DNA from: Notospermus geniculatus
Lineage: Eukaryota; Nemertea; Pilidiophora; Heteronemertea; Lineidae
Length of the DNA: 64,000 nucleotides
Direction of reading: 5' to 3'
Assembly: GCA_002633025.1 (NCBI GenBank)
Contig: NMRB01000565.1
Location: 133,643 to 197,642, forward strand
Of this stretch, positions 1 to 11,377 are shown one piece after another. Below the pieces are notes generated by a model. The model made no database searches. It was not told the origin of the DNA and saw only the letters and a program-made list of their open reading frames with translations. The translations under genes and the position numbers were made by a program. Position 1 is the stretch's first letter, and every line of letters starts with the position of its first letter.

Positions 1-127
1 ATAATAAGCAAGAAGTCAATCTCCAGAATTCACGAATTTTCGACCCCAACCGGGGTCTTTTTCAAAAAAAGACCCCGGTTGGGGTCGAAAATTCGTGAAT
101 TCTGGAGATTGACTTCTTGCTTATTAT
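1..127. repeat. Hairpin MITE, family A, near-perfect palindrome
   Basis: The two halves are almost exact reverse complements, beginning ATAATAAGCAAGAAGTCAAT and ending with its complement. The inner arms carry CGACCCCAACCGGGGTC. The same arm motif recurs at 19455-19505, 22570-22741 and 26668-26837, and in a diverged form at 41467-41649, so this is a dispersed non-autonomous hairpin element. There is no coding capacity. It lies in an intron or 5' flank of the MCPH1 gene. Confidence 0.85.
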
Positions 128-163
128 CATTTTGTGTGTCAATTTTGTGCTATTCTGTATCTT

Positions 164-286
164 GGCCTGTTTCATAAAGTGACTTTAAGCAAAAATAGAT
201 AAGAGAGGATGGTACCATTAACTCAATGCATTTTCCATTTGGTTAAAGGTACCATTAGTTTAAAGTCACTTTATGAAAACAGGCCC
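164..286. repeat. MITE family B, terminal inverted repeat element
   Basis: The ends are inverted copies of GGCCTGTTTCATAAAGTGAC, and the centre holds paired GGTACCATTA segments. A second, shorter and more symmetrical copy lies at 43421-43530. It is a non-coding fold-back element in an MCPH1 intron. The superfamily cannot be assigned because no empty site is available. Confidence 0.8.
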
Positions 287-334
287 CTGATCTCCTCAAC
301 ACGATATCCTCTTCATCCTCTTTATCCATTTCAG

Positions 335-3300
335 AGTCAGATTATTCTGAGACTGATTTGAGACTCTCCTTGGATCCATCGCCTGATGTTGAGTATAATA
401 TCAACTTGTCTGTTGGAAACTCACCACACACTCAACCACATTCTTCTCCTGAAGATATCTTCAGTAAGTTCAAGGTTCTTCATCTATCTGGAGCTGAGTG
501 CACTTTCTCATGATGCTATAAGACCTTGAGAACTTCTTTAAACGGAAAGCAAATTCTCCCAAAGTCTGACTTCTGTGGGCTAGTAGTAAGAAAAGTGTCA
601 GAGGGTCATTTCAGATCCTAAAACAAGATTTCCAAGTGTTCCTGTGATTCTACATGTAAGCCAAAAAAGGACAATGAGAACCGTTTTTTCTACCTTTTAG
701 GTCAGAATGAGTGCCATAAGGAGGGAACTCCAACACCATCGCCTGTCCATCAAGATTCATTGGCGGAAGCATCCAAGTCAAGTTCTGAAGGGGAAGCAAG
801 CAAAGAACCAGCAAAGAAGAGGAGGAAACTTTTTTCATCGCAAGAAGTTGGTGATCCTTCATCATTTTTAATTACTCCAAAAAGAACAAACAATGCTGAT
901 GCGAATGTGAAGAATCATACGGGCAATCAGGATGATACACCTGGCACAAATGTATCTGCTTTTGAGTTGGGGCGCCAGGTGTTGATAAGTACTGGTCTTA
1001 ATGAGGATGATGATACTCCTGTTGTTGCTTCTACAAAAGGAAAAGGGCAGAAGAGGAAAAGGACTGTATCACAGAAAACCCTTTCAAATCAATCAGATAT
1101 GCCTGTAAAAAAGGATAGGCGGAAGTCAGCCAAAGTGACAGTTGATGAAAATACTGAGGGGAGTGAACTGAAAACTAAAGGGATTTCTAGTGAGAGCCAG
1201 AGGTCTGTAGGACAGGATAATGTCCAAGTTGGTGGGAGAGACAAGACAAAGGAGAATAGGAGGAGATCAGCCCTTTCGACCAAAAAGGATGAGACAGAAT
1301 TGAACTCTTTACAAAAGACTGGAGAAGGGATTATTAAGCAAAACGTGAGGGGTCGAAGAAAGTCTGCGAGACTTGAACCAAAGGAAAGGGTTGAAACTGC
1401 TCTGCCTGAGAATGAAAAATTGCCTAGCCTTGAGACAGTTCCAGATATGTCAGGTAAAGGTGGGCAAAATTCCCTCCAATTGACTTGTGAAATTGAAAAC
1501 GGGAATGAGAAGAGACAAAGAGGGAGGAGGAAATCCTCTATCCTGACTGAGAAGGATAAGACAGAAGTGAATTCTGTTGGGACTGAAGAATGCCAAGGGA
1601 ATGTTGTGCAAAGTCGAAGAAAATCGGGGAGACGTACACCAAACATGCCAAAGGAAAGGGAAGAATCTGCTGTTGGGCAGAGTGAAACATTGCCTAGTCA
1701 TGAATTGCTGCCAGAGACTTCAGGTGAAAATTTGCCAAATAGCCATCAAGTAACTGCTGAGAAAGAAAAGACCAAGAGGAACAGGAGGAAATCTTCCAGT
1801 GTCAGAGAAAACAATGTGGCAGATTTGAATTCTGATCAGACTCGGGATGAGAATAGAGAGCAATCTGTGAGTAGTCGAAGAAAGTCCATGAGACTCACAC
1901 CAGAACAAAGAATTGAACCTGTACCAGCTGAGAATGTAATGACGTCAAGTAATCTGACTTCAGCTGAACCTGGAGGTCTTCAGTCTGATCAGGGTATTGA
2001 CATTACTGATGGTGCCACAAATAAAGTAAAAGAGGGAAATTCGGTTGAAAATTTGCAGAATAGATCTATTAAGAAGAATCCTTCTAATCGGATGAGCATT
2101 GAGGATTTTGCTGTGTCTCCAGTTGTCCATAGGGTTTTCAAGGGGGGTAAGAATGCCAAGAGGACGAAATCAAGTAGTATGGCAACAGTGGCTGAAGAGG
2201 ATGACTCAAATGACCCACAAAACCCAGCATCTGTGACATCTGTTGCCGGGTCTACAGGGAAGGGGAAAGGAGTTAAACAGGGAAGGGGGAGAAGTAAAAG
2301 TGAGTCAGTGACCCAGAAAGATGCCAAAACTAGCACAAAAAGTAGTAAATCTAAACGAAAGGACGTGCGGGTTGGAGAGGAATTAATTGGAATTGGTACA
2401 AAATCGATTGGAGACCCACAGCGGGAAAGCACACCCGAAGCAGGAAGAAGACAAAATATGTCATTACCAGGAGTTGGCCAGAAAAAGTCGTCTTCAGTCC
2501 CTGCGAATACAAGGATTGCAAATAAAAGGAGAGCCAAGAGTTGCTCTAGTCTGACGAAAAGCCCAAAATGTTTGCCCTTGTACAGTCCTCTTCTGGAACC
2601 GATAAAAGAGTCGGAGGATACGAGAAGTTTGCCATCAATTGCCACCACTAGCCTGCACTTTAGGTGGGTATTCTTTCAGGACTGACATAAAATTTACTGC
2701 CATTAGACTTAAATTTATATGTTTTTACCACGTTTACCTGCTTCTGTAATTAACATACCGGGGTAGTTCTTTGAGAGCAAGGACTTTGACCAAGGACTTT
2801 CTTTCCTCTTTTTTCTTTATTCAGTACTGCTTACTTTTGTTTCAGTGAGCAAGACATCATTCAGTCGATAGTAGAAAAACTTGGTGGCTTCCGACTGGTC
2901 GAAAAAGTTGATCACACTACAACTCATGTGATCTGTGGAAAAAAACGACGAACTCTGAACATCCTTCATGCCATTACCAGTGGATGCTGGATACTAAGTC
3001 CTGAATGGGTTCGTTCTCTGATTGTCATTTTTTGATTGCCTTGTACATGTATTGTCCAATATCCGCATTAAAGGAAGCGGTACATGTGGTAGCCACATGA
3101 TTGGTTGACATCTACACTGCAAGAGAAGTGCTGAGGATGTGAATCCCTTCCTGCTATGGTGTTCTGCTCTTGCAGTTCCCACAGTTCTCAGTCTAATTTT
3201 CTCTTTTTTTCATTGCAGGTTTACAAGTCTTTGGATTTCAATGGCTGGATTGAGGAGGAACCGTATCAACAGACCGAGTTCTTCCCTGTTTGTGAGGTCA

Positions 3301-3979
3301 CCAGGCTGAAGAAATTTGTCGAGGGACCGAAATATAAATTGAATATATTCAAAGATGTCGGATTGGTGTATGTTGGAGATGGCTGTGCACCACCAGCAGA
3401 TGCTCTGATCAGTCTCATCAAAACATGTGGAGGCAAGGTTGGTAGTGAAGCCTCCAATACAGTTCAGCTGAAATAGATTGTTCATGTAAATGTATTTTGT
3501 GAGATCATTTTGCAGCTGACCACATTTGATTGTGAAAGTCAACATCCAGCCACAGTATTGGAAAGTAGGGAATGAGATATTGACATGTAATATTTGGCAA
3601 ATTTTACCTCCCTTCTAGGTAACAACAAGCATTAGATCTGCTGAAGTTGTTGTGGGGCAATCCCGAAAGAGTTTGCCAAGTGTTTCAGAGCAGTGGATCT
3701 TGGGTGAGTATTATAGCAGTTATTCTCTCTGTTCATTGGTTACATATAGACGTTGTTTGGAGTGACCGTGATAAGACTGTTTTGTTTGATTTAACAAGTT
3801 CATTTATTGTTTCGTCAGGTATGCTCCTATGGGATGCCGAGGCAGTGATATCTTCATCCTTTCCGTTCTCCTCTTCTTCAGATTCAATTACCAGTCTGAA
3901 GTGCCAACCATTTGACGAATATCTCCTGAATGCATCAGATGTATCTGTAAATGGTGCAAACAACAGCAAAGAATGGTAG
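335..3979 (+). CDS. MCPH1: Microcephalin, 3' part of gene (six exons seen)
   Basis: Exons: 335-463, 701-2663, 2846-3008, 3219-3437, 3619-3703, 3819-3979. All reading phases join and give about 905 codons. The 5' end, including any N-terminal BRCT, lies outside the window. The last four exons encode two BRCT domains. The first contains TTTHVICGKKRRTLNIL, GCWILSPEWV and GWIEEEP, which line up with the second BRCT of vertebrate MCPH1. The last carries LIKTCGGKV, VVVGQ and SEQWIL. In vertebrates MCPH1 works in the DNA-damage response, condensin II control and neural progenitor division, and the C-terminal BRCT pair binds phosphorylated H2AX. The 654-residue central exon is low-complexity and basic, with three tandem units of about 87 residues each holding two RRKS motifs. 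One intron has a weak donor, GTTCGT, at 3009. Family assignment is strong; function in this animal is inferred from homology. Confidence 0.9.
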
Positions 3980-5963
3980 GATGCAAGTGTAATAATTCAC
4001 ATGCTTTTTGCAGTTTTCTAAGCATGCTTTTTGATAATGAGGAAATAGTTTTTGATCTCCAAATTTGTTTGTCAAGGGCAAATCAGGACCTGATATCAAA
4101 TTACCCTACCTGTGTTGAAAACAGTATTTATATAAAAAATTCATAACACAAGATGAGTTGCCTCGCATGTATTTAAGTTAGATTCTTCCTCAAGAGTGGC
4201 TCAGAGTTATTTACTCAGTTTTCAGGTGTTTTGAAACATGATTATTCATTAACCATCGATATGCATTGTTCGTTGCTATCTCATGAATTTATAACTTGTA
4301 AAAAATTTCAATAACACCAACTTGCTTTTTGAGTTCCAGTGTTTGGTGCCATGAGGATGCCAGTTGATATTTACCGTAATAGTATAGTAGTGGTGTGAAA
4401 GCAAACACGTGTTGTCACCAACTCGTGATGTCCAAAAGATGAATGATGTTTTAAAAAAATGCATCCCTCTTAGTATCCACTATCAGAAGTGTTTATACTT
4501 ATCGAGGGTTCCTCTGCATATATAATTTTCACTCACTAGCATATAATCAATTGTTGCTATGGCTACTCTGATTGGCACAAGGACTTCATTTTGGTCATGC
4601 CAGTATACTTCAACATCACACGCCTTTAATTATTAATGGGCGTTTATTTATTATGAGAATGCACGGTGTCTAAATTCTCTGAGTTACAGTAGTTGTGTTT
4701 GATATGGATTTGTTTTTGATGTTTTTTATATTATTTCAAATATTTGATGCCGCTCAAAGGACATTACTGTACTTAATGCTACGCTATTAGTGGTGTGTGT
4801 GTGTTGGAATGTTTCCTGAAGTATGCAATTTGTTTGACTGACTGCCGCAGCTTTAGAGTTTGTTGCTGCTTCAGCATGTAGAGGAAATAGCTTATGTCGT
4901 GTACCGGTATGTACTGGCAAAATTGCAGTTGTTAACTGGTGTTTATTGTAATTTCAATCCCAAATGATAGGATGAATTTGTTTTGCTCCTGTTGAAATAC
5001 ACCAGCATTATTAACCCCTCACTGCCTGCAGCAATTTCAAATCCTGAAATCCAACAGTAACCCTTTCACATAAATATTTGTTGCAATTCACTCTCCCAAA
5101 TCTTTCCAATAAACACCTTTCTGATGATTTGTGGAAGGGAAGGGTTAACTGAAATCTACTTTGTATTGATTTCCAAATGCTTCTGCTTTGCCAGCTTTTA
5201 CATGTATATCAAGTTCCTCCCACACAATCCTACGATAATGACATATATGAACATATGAAATTTGACTATACTGTGATTGGAATTATATCTGCTGCTAACT
5301 GCTTGGGATAATTACAGACTTTCACATATAGCTTGCTTATTATTTTCAATTTTTTTCACTTTGATGTATGCATGATTGTACATGTACTTGTGAATAATTC
5401 TACATGTATATGATTTCATCAGAGAAATGACTCTGCTGGCTTTTAATCCAGAAAGTTTCATGAATAATGGATATGCATGCCACTGGCATTGCATAGAAAA
5501 TGTAAAGGGAGAAGTAGAGTTGAACTCCTTAGCAGACATAGGTTCAGACACAAATGGGTCGTCATGTCAACCTCTGTGATGAGGACATCTCTCTATTAAA
5601 GATACCTGATAACATCTTGTTTGTGTATCATTTCATTAGTACACAGTGGAAATATACAGAGCCTATTATGTACCCACCGTCATCCCCATGGTCCCTGGTT
5701 AAATGTAATAGTTATATGCATGAAGAGACTTCAGGTTTCAAATTCGGTGAGAGAAGTGTAAAATGTTGGACATGATAACCAGTATGTAGTGACTACATTT
5801 TTAATAAAGTGAAAAATCTATGCATGATTTTCTGTGCTATCTTTATTTCCCGATTACAAATCAATCAATATCATTTCTATTTCATGTTTTTGCACTGTTC
5901 ATTAAAAATAATTTGAGAAGCTAAAAAACATTCCAGTGTGCACCAGAATATTTTCTGCACTAT
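3980..5963 (+). other. MCPH1 3' UTR and downstream spacer
   Basis: AT-rich non-coding sequence after the MCPH1 stop. A canonical AATAAA at 5803-5808 is a possible cleavage signal. At 5011-5148 a segment starts TTAACCCCTC and ends AGGGTTAA, which could be a short TTAA-flanked relic, but the support is thin. Small open frames here have no family signature and are not called. Confidence 0.5.
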
Positions 5964-8332
5964 TACCTATTTGTACCAGTGCTTTGTGGGTTTCACATAT
6001 ACATATACATTTCACTATGAGTGGGGTGTGAACAACTTTCCTCTATTCATCGTCATGGAGCACTTATGTAATTGACAAGTAAACAAAATGTCTTGTCAAA
6101 TGTTTCTGGATACAGTACACTCATCCGTGTCGTCTGCTCATAGTTCCAGTGGCATCTGATCAAAAATAGTTTTGAACTAAAAGACGATACATTGAAATTC
6201 CAGTGGTAACTCATGGATTTAGTGCGAAGTACAACATGGTTAAAAGTTCGTTCACTGTATAGAATCAGCATGTTGAACTTGAAGTGTGCACTCGTCAGGT
6301 AACCTTCACTTGAAACACAGGAAGCTGTTTGTCAATACCTTATTCAGTTTTTCGATATCAAATCCGATGTGTGAAGTGAACAATAACCAGGTGAAGTCTT
6401 CTTTTTGATGCTATCTATGATTTAACCTCACCATTGTATGAATATTGGGTACAAAGTAAAGCACTTCAAATGATGCCATGATATACTGTTGGTCTGACTG
6501 AACTTTAAGGGGCCATCTCAAAATCTAATGCCAAAAAGTTGTTTCTCAGGGAATTCTGGGATTCCTGTCCCGCTGACTGGGCAAGGACCTTATTCCATAG
6601 GATAACATCTTCTCTGTATCATCTCCCATCATGGGGGTGGGAGGGGTAAGAGAGAGAGGAGTTCGAATGCATTTGCCTCCTATTGAGATGGTCCCTTAAA
6701 ATTCCCTTGGCTGTACATTCATTTGAATAAAAATGACGTCGGCAGGTGTCCCCAAAAATGCACCAACATTCAAAGGCCCGGTTAATGAAATTCTTCATCC
6801 TTGAGGTTTACCTAAGTTGTTACATATTTTGATACACCCTGTATTGAAGAATAATGCAACTCGATCCCAGTGGCCATCACATCATACAATGTAAACAATA
6901 ATCAGTCATCAACAGCAAATGTAATATGACTGTATTTACCTATGCCATACATGATGGACTACAACCATCAATCATTGCCAATAATCATTAGCAATTTGTT
7001 AATGGTAGCATTCAAGGGTCTGTTTTCGATTTCCTGACGTCCATTTGAAAACATTTTACCAATATAATACCAATATTTCTGATATAGTCTTGAATCTCAT
7101 CATAGCATGCAGAGCCAAAATTGATGGACCACCAAATCATTGATATTTCCTCTATTTGTTTATTTTACATAATTGTGTGTAAAAAGTCTGATGTATCATT
7201 GAATGTCATGAGTAGGTGGTCAATATATCCTCATCGATTTTATCTTGGGCTTGCATGATTTCTGTGATGGCACTAAATGATACATGATCCCAGCTATTTT
7301 TACCGTCAGAATTGCAGTTGGGATCTACAGGGCGTGTCAATCGATGACCAGAAGAACAAGGACGGACACCGCATCAATTCTTTGGGACCTCCATGCGAAC
7401 ACGAATCATAGAGTTGTCTCATTCACGCTGCCGAGGTCTATAGCCGGCCACAGTCACCAGAGGTCAAACGTCCGAGACCTCCAATTCCTCCGCCGGGCCT
7501 CTCCATCTCTTGACTTACCATCAACCACGTATACGTTGTCGTCCCTAGGACTCTTCCGCCTCGCCGGCGACGGCATGTCATCATCGGCTTCAAACTTCAA
7601 CATTGACCCATCCCGGTTCGTAAAGGGTGGCAAGTGTTGGGAGGAGTCTAGAACGGCAACTCGTGAACGTTCAAGTTTCCGATGGGACTTGGAATCAAGT
7701 AACTCTTCTTGGTCAAAATTGTTTCTATTCAAACTATTCTCGTTCACTTTGAATGAAATTTCAGTGCTTACATTACTTGCTTTCAACCGAGGCCTTGGCG
7801 GATGTCTCTCTGGAGACTGTGGAGGCCAGATACCCATCGACACCGTCGAAGGCTTCCCTCCCCTTGTCGCCAAATCAGCACCACCAATCTTTGTATCGGA
7901 AAACGTGACATTGTGAATAGTTGGTCCTAACGATGTCAGACTTTGTGATTTTTTCTGTTGGTGCTTTTCGGCGCGCGAGCCGGTTTTGGTACGTTTCTTA
8001 TTCTTCCCGCTGAAGAAGCGCAGTAGCTTATTCTTTATGCTGTGGTCTGTGATCAAGACGGCAGTACCATCAGCCTTGCGCTCGTACGTTCTATAGTAAT
8101 TACTATTAGATGCTTTGTGGCGATTCATCTTTCTGTGCACGGGACTTGTACTCTTGGTCAGTCGCGGCACATAGTCATCATCCTGAATATACTTCGAGAA
8201 ATCATCGTCGTCATTTCTTCGGTTCCTCGACATTTGCTTCTCTTTGTCGCTTTCGGCGAGCGACGCCGGTCGCGAACTTCGCGCGTATAAAAATCCATCT
8301 GAGCAATACACGGCAGGGTCCTGTTTTGTCGG
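5964..8332. repeat. Duplicated block 1, copy A (haplotype-like)
   Basis: This stretch matches 8334-10705 almost base for base, with SNPs and small indels, and stops at the single N at 8333. It contains the 3' half of the Ser-rich minus-strand gene and its downstream flank. The sharp end at an N, in the middle of a reading frame, points to an assembly join rather than a genomic tandem duplication. Confidence 0.85.
7454..8332 (-). CDS. Ser-rich protein of unknown function, 3' part only
   Basis: This 293-codon frame is open from the single N at 8333 to a TGA at 7454. It is nearly identical to the C-terminal 293 codons of the complete copy at 9827-11377, with at least one amino-acid change (KKRTKTG versus KKRAKTG). 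The start and N-terminal half are missing at the join. I read it as the second allele of the complete gene, not as a pseudogene or paralogue; the matching 5' half is probably 14167-14431. Confidence 0.75.
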   Translation of the reverse strand, partial: PTKQDPAVYCSDGFLYARSSRPASLAESDKEKQMSRNRRNDDDDFSKYIQDDDYVPRLTKSTSPVHRKMNRHKASNSNYYRTYERKADGTAVLITDHSIKNKLLRFFSGKNKKRTKTGSRAEKHQQKKSQSLTSLGPTIHNVTFSDTKIGGADLATRGGKPSTVSMGIWPPQSPERHPPRPRLKASNVSTEISFKVNENSLNRNNFDQEELLDSKSHRKLERSRVAVLDSSQHLPPFTNRDGSMLKFEADDDMPSPARRKSPRDDNVYVVDGKSRDGEARRRNWRSRTFDLW

Positions 8333-8333
8333 N

Positions 8334-10705
8334 TACCTATTTGTACCAGTGCTTTGTGGGTTTCACATATACATATACATTTCACTATGAGTGGGGTGTG
8401 AACAACTTTCCTCTATTCATCGTCATGGAGCACTTACGTAATTGACAAGTAAACAAAATGTCTTGTCAAATGTTTCTGGATACAGTACACTCATCCGTGT
8501 CGTCTGCTCATAGTTCCAGTGGCATCTGATCAAAAACAGTTTTGAACTAAAAGACAATACATTGAAATTCCAGTGGTAACTCATGGATTTAGTGCGAAGT
8601 ACAACATGGTTAAAAGTTTGTTCACTGTACAGAATCAGCATGTTGAACTTGAAGTGTGCACTCGTCAGGTAACCTTCACTTGAAACACAGGAAGCTGTTT
8701 GTCAATACCTTATTCAGTTTTTCGATATCAAATCCGATGTGTGAAGTGAACAATAACCAGGTGAAGTCTTCTTTTTGATGCTATCTATGATTTAACCTCA
8801 CCATTGTATGAATATCAGGTACAAAGTAAACCACTTCAAATGATGCCGTGATATACACTTGTTCCGACTGAACTTTAAGGGGCCATCTCAAAATCTAATG
8901 CCAAAAAGTTGTTTCTCAGGGAATTCTGGGATTCCTGTCCCACTGACTGGGCAAGGACCTTGTTCCATAGGAAACATCTTCTCTGTGTCATCTCTCATCA
9001 TGGGGGTGAGAGAAGGGTAAGAGAGAGGAGTTTGAACATGTTTGCCTCCTGTTGAGATGGTCCCTTAAAATTCCCATGGCTGTACATTCATTTGAACAAA
9101 ACTGACGTCGGCAAGTGTCCTCAAAAATGCACCAACATTCAAAGAGTTAATGAAATTCTTCATCCTTGAGGTTTACCTAAGTTGTTACATATTTTGATAC
9201 ACCCTGTATTGAAGAATAATGCAACTCAATCCTAGTGGCCATCACATCATACAATGTAAACAATAATCAGTCATCAAAAGCAAATGTAATATGACTGTAT
9301 TTACATGTTTACCTATGCCATACATGATGGACCACAACCATCAATCATTGCCAATAATCATTAGCAATTTGTTAATGGTAGCATTCAAGGGTCTGTTTTC
9401 GATTTCCTGACGTCCATTTGAAAACATTTTACCAATATAATACCAATATTTCTGATATAGTCTTGAATCTCATCATAGCATGCAGAGCCAAAACTGATGG
9501 ACCACCAAATCATTGATATTTCCTCTATTTGTTTATTTTACATAATTGTGTGTAAAAAGTCTGATGTATCATTGAATGTCATGAGTAGGTGGTCAATACA
9601 TCCTCATCGATTTTATCTTGGGCTTGCATGATTTCTGTGATGGCACTAAATGATACATGATCCCAGCTATTTTTACCGTCAGAATTGCAGTTGGGATCTA
9701 CAGGGCGTGTCAATCGATGACCAGAAGAACAAGGACGGACACCGCATCAATTCTTTGGGACCTCCATGCGAACACGAATCATAGAGTTGTCTCATTCACG
9801 CTGCCGAGGTCTATAGCCGGCCACAGTCACCAGAGGTCAAACGTCCGAGACCTCCAATTCCTCCGCCGGGCCTCTCCATCTCTTGACTTACCATCAACCA
9901 CGTATACGTTGTCGTCCCTAGGACTCTTCCGCCTCGCCGGCGACGGCATGTCATCATCGGCTTCAAACTTCAACATTGACCCATCCCGGTTCGTAAAGGG
10001 TGGCAAGTGTTGGGAGGAGTCTAGAACGGCAACTCGTGAACGTTCAAGTTTCCGATGGGACTTGGAATCAAGTAACTCTTCTTGGTCAAAATTGTTTCTA
10101 TTCAAACTATTCTCGTTCACTTTGAATGAAATTTCAGTGCTTACATTACTTGCTTTCAACCGAGGCCTTGGCGGATGTCTCTCTGGAGACTGTGGAGGCC
10201 AGATACCCATCGACACCGTCGAAGGCTTCCCTCCCCTTGTCGCCAAATCAGCACCACCAATCTTTGTATCGGAAAACGTGACATTGTGAATAGTTGGTCC
10301 TAACGATGTCAGACTTTGTGATTTTTTCTGTTGGTGCTTTTCGGCGCGCGAGCCGGTTTTGGCACGTTTCTTATTCTTCCCGCTGAAGAAGCGCAGTAGC
10401 TTATTCTTTATGCTGTGGTCTGTGATCAAGACGGCAGTACCATCAGCCTTGCGCTCGTACGTTCTATAGTAATTACTATTAGATGCTTTGTGGCGATTCA
10501 TCTTTCTGTGCACGGGACTTGTACTCTTGGTCAGTCGCGGCACATAGTCATCATCCTGAATATACTTCGAGAAATCATCGTCGTCATTTCTTCGGTTCCT
10601 CGACATTTGCTTCTCTTTGTCGCTTTCGGCGAGCGACGCCGGTCGCGAACTTCGCGCGTATAAAAATCCATCTGAGCAATACACGGCAGGGTCCTGTTTT
10701 GTCGG
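8334..10705. repeat. Duplicated block 1, copy B
   Basis: Counterpart of 5964-8332. The difference pattern (scattered SNPs, 1-9 bp indels, and the coding region more conserved than the flank) is what two alleles of an outbred marine animal look like. This copy continues without a break through the rest of the gene and its upstream region, so it is the intact haplotype. Confidence 0.85.
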
Positions 10706-11377
10706 TGCCCCATCTGGGGAACTTCGGCACAGGACAGGTTCTGACAACGTCGATGAGATTCCGCTCCGCGAATCATCGATGTCATTGTCTAAAGTATAAG
10801 AATACAGCGAAATTGTCCGCTTCAATGTGGCGTCGGACGAGTCCCCGAAACTCGGATATGATGCCGAGTTGGTCAAAGTCCGTCTGCCGTATGATGTCAT
10901 GTTTGGTTCATAATAACTATTCGATGTCGTTGATGTCGAAGTGATTGAACTTCCATAATCATATTTATGCTTCCAACGTGGAGTGAAGCTGCGAGAGGAC
11001 GTCGTACGTCCCGAAATGTACCTTCCAGAAGCTGACGAACTCGCCGCAGTGGATTCGGCATCGGACGACGAAAATCTGAATGAAGGCGATGACGATACGT
11101 CGGTGGAGTGCACTGTCCGGGTTGAACTGTCTGATTCTCCGTGCCCGTGCTCCTCAGGGGCCGGCGGGAGTATGTTCACCCGATATTGCTGCCCAGCCCC
11201 TTTTCCAGGTATAATCGAGACCAACATTCTCGTTTCCTCCTCGTCCAAGTGACCTGTTTCAGACCGATGTACGTATCCTATCCCTGCGACCTTTGAAGAG
11301 TCTAGGAATATACGGCGGTGTGTTTTCTTTTGATATTGGTGTTCACCATCTAAAGATATCCAGTGACCACCAAGCAT
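9827..11377 (-). CDS. Ser-rich intracellular protein of unknown function, single exon
   Basis: A 516-residue frame without introns. The Met at 11377 (MLGGHWISLDGE) is chosen because the two alleles agree downstream of it but diverge with indels upstream; the frame stays open to 11467, so a longer N-terminus is possible. The N-terminal 80 residues look folded (KVAGIGYVHRSETG, MLVSIIPGKGAGQQYRVNIL). The rest is disordered: Ser/Thr/Asp-rich to about residue 230, then an acidic patch (NDDDDFSKYIQDDDYVP), a basic patch (KNKLLRFFSGKNKKR) and an Arg-rich tail ending RSRTFDLW. There is no signal peptide or membrane segment. The profile resembles a phosphorylated scaffold or cytoskeletal adaptor, but I recognise no family. 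The antisense 210-codon frame is a shadow. Confidence 0.75.
   Translation of the reverse strand: MLGGHWISLDGEHQYQKKTHRRIFLDSSKVAGIGYVHRSETGHLDEEETRMLVSIIPGKGAGQQYRVNILPPAPEEHGHGESDSSTRTVHSTDVSSSPSFRFSSSDAESTAASSSASGRYISGRTTSSRSFTPRWKHKYDYGSSITSTSTTSNSYYEPNMTSYGRRTLTNSASYPSFGDSSDATLKRTISLYSYTLDNDIDDSRSGISSTLSEPVLCRSSPDGAPTKQDPAVYCSDGFLYARSSRPASLAESDKEKQMSRNRRNDDDDFSKYIQDDDYVPRLTKSTSPVHRKMNRHKASNSNYYRTYERKADGTAVLITDHSIKNKLLRFFSGKNKKRAKTGSRAEKHQQKKSQSLTSLGPTIHNVTFSDTKIGGADLATRGGKPSTVSMGIWPPQSPERHPPRPRLKASNVSTEISFKVNENSLNRNNFDQEELLDSKSHRKLERSRVAVLDSSQHLPPFTNRDGSMLKFEADDDMPSPARRKSPRDDNVYVVDGKSRDGEARRRNWRSRTFDLW

Noticed and set aside
1089-1646. 185-codon minus-strand frame inside MCPH1
   Set aside because: Shadow of the repetitive basic coding exon; it reads as Leu/Phe/Ser-rich complement and has no support.
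7284-7916. 210-codon plus-strand frame, repeated exactly at 9657-10289
   Set aside because: It is antisense to the Ser-rich coding frame. Its conservation follows from the minus-strand gene, and its own composition has no domain character.
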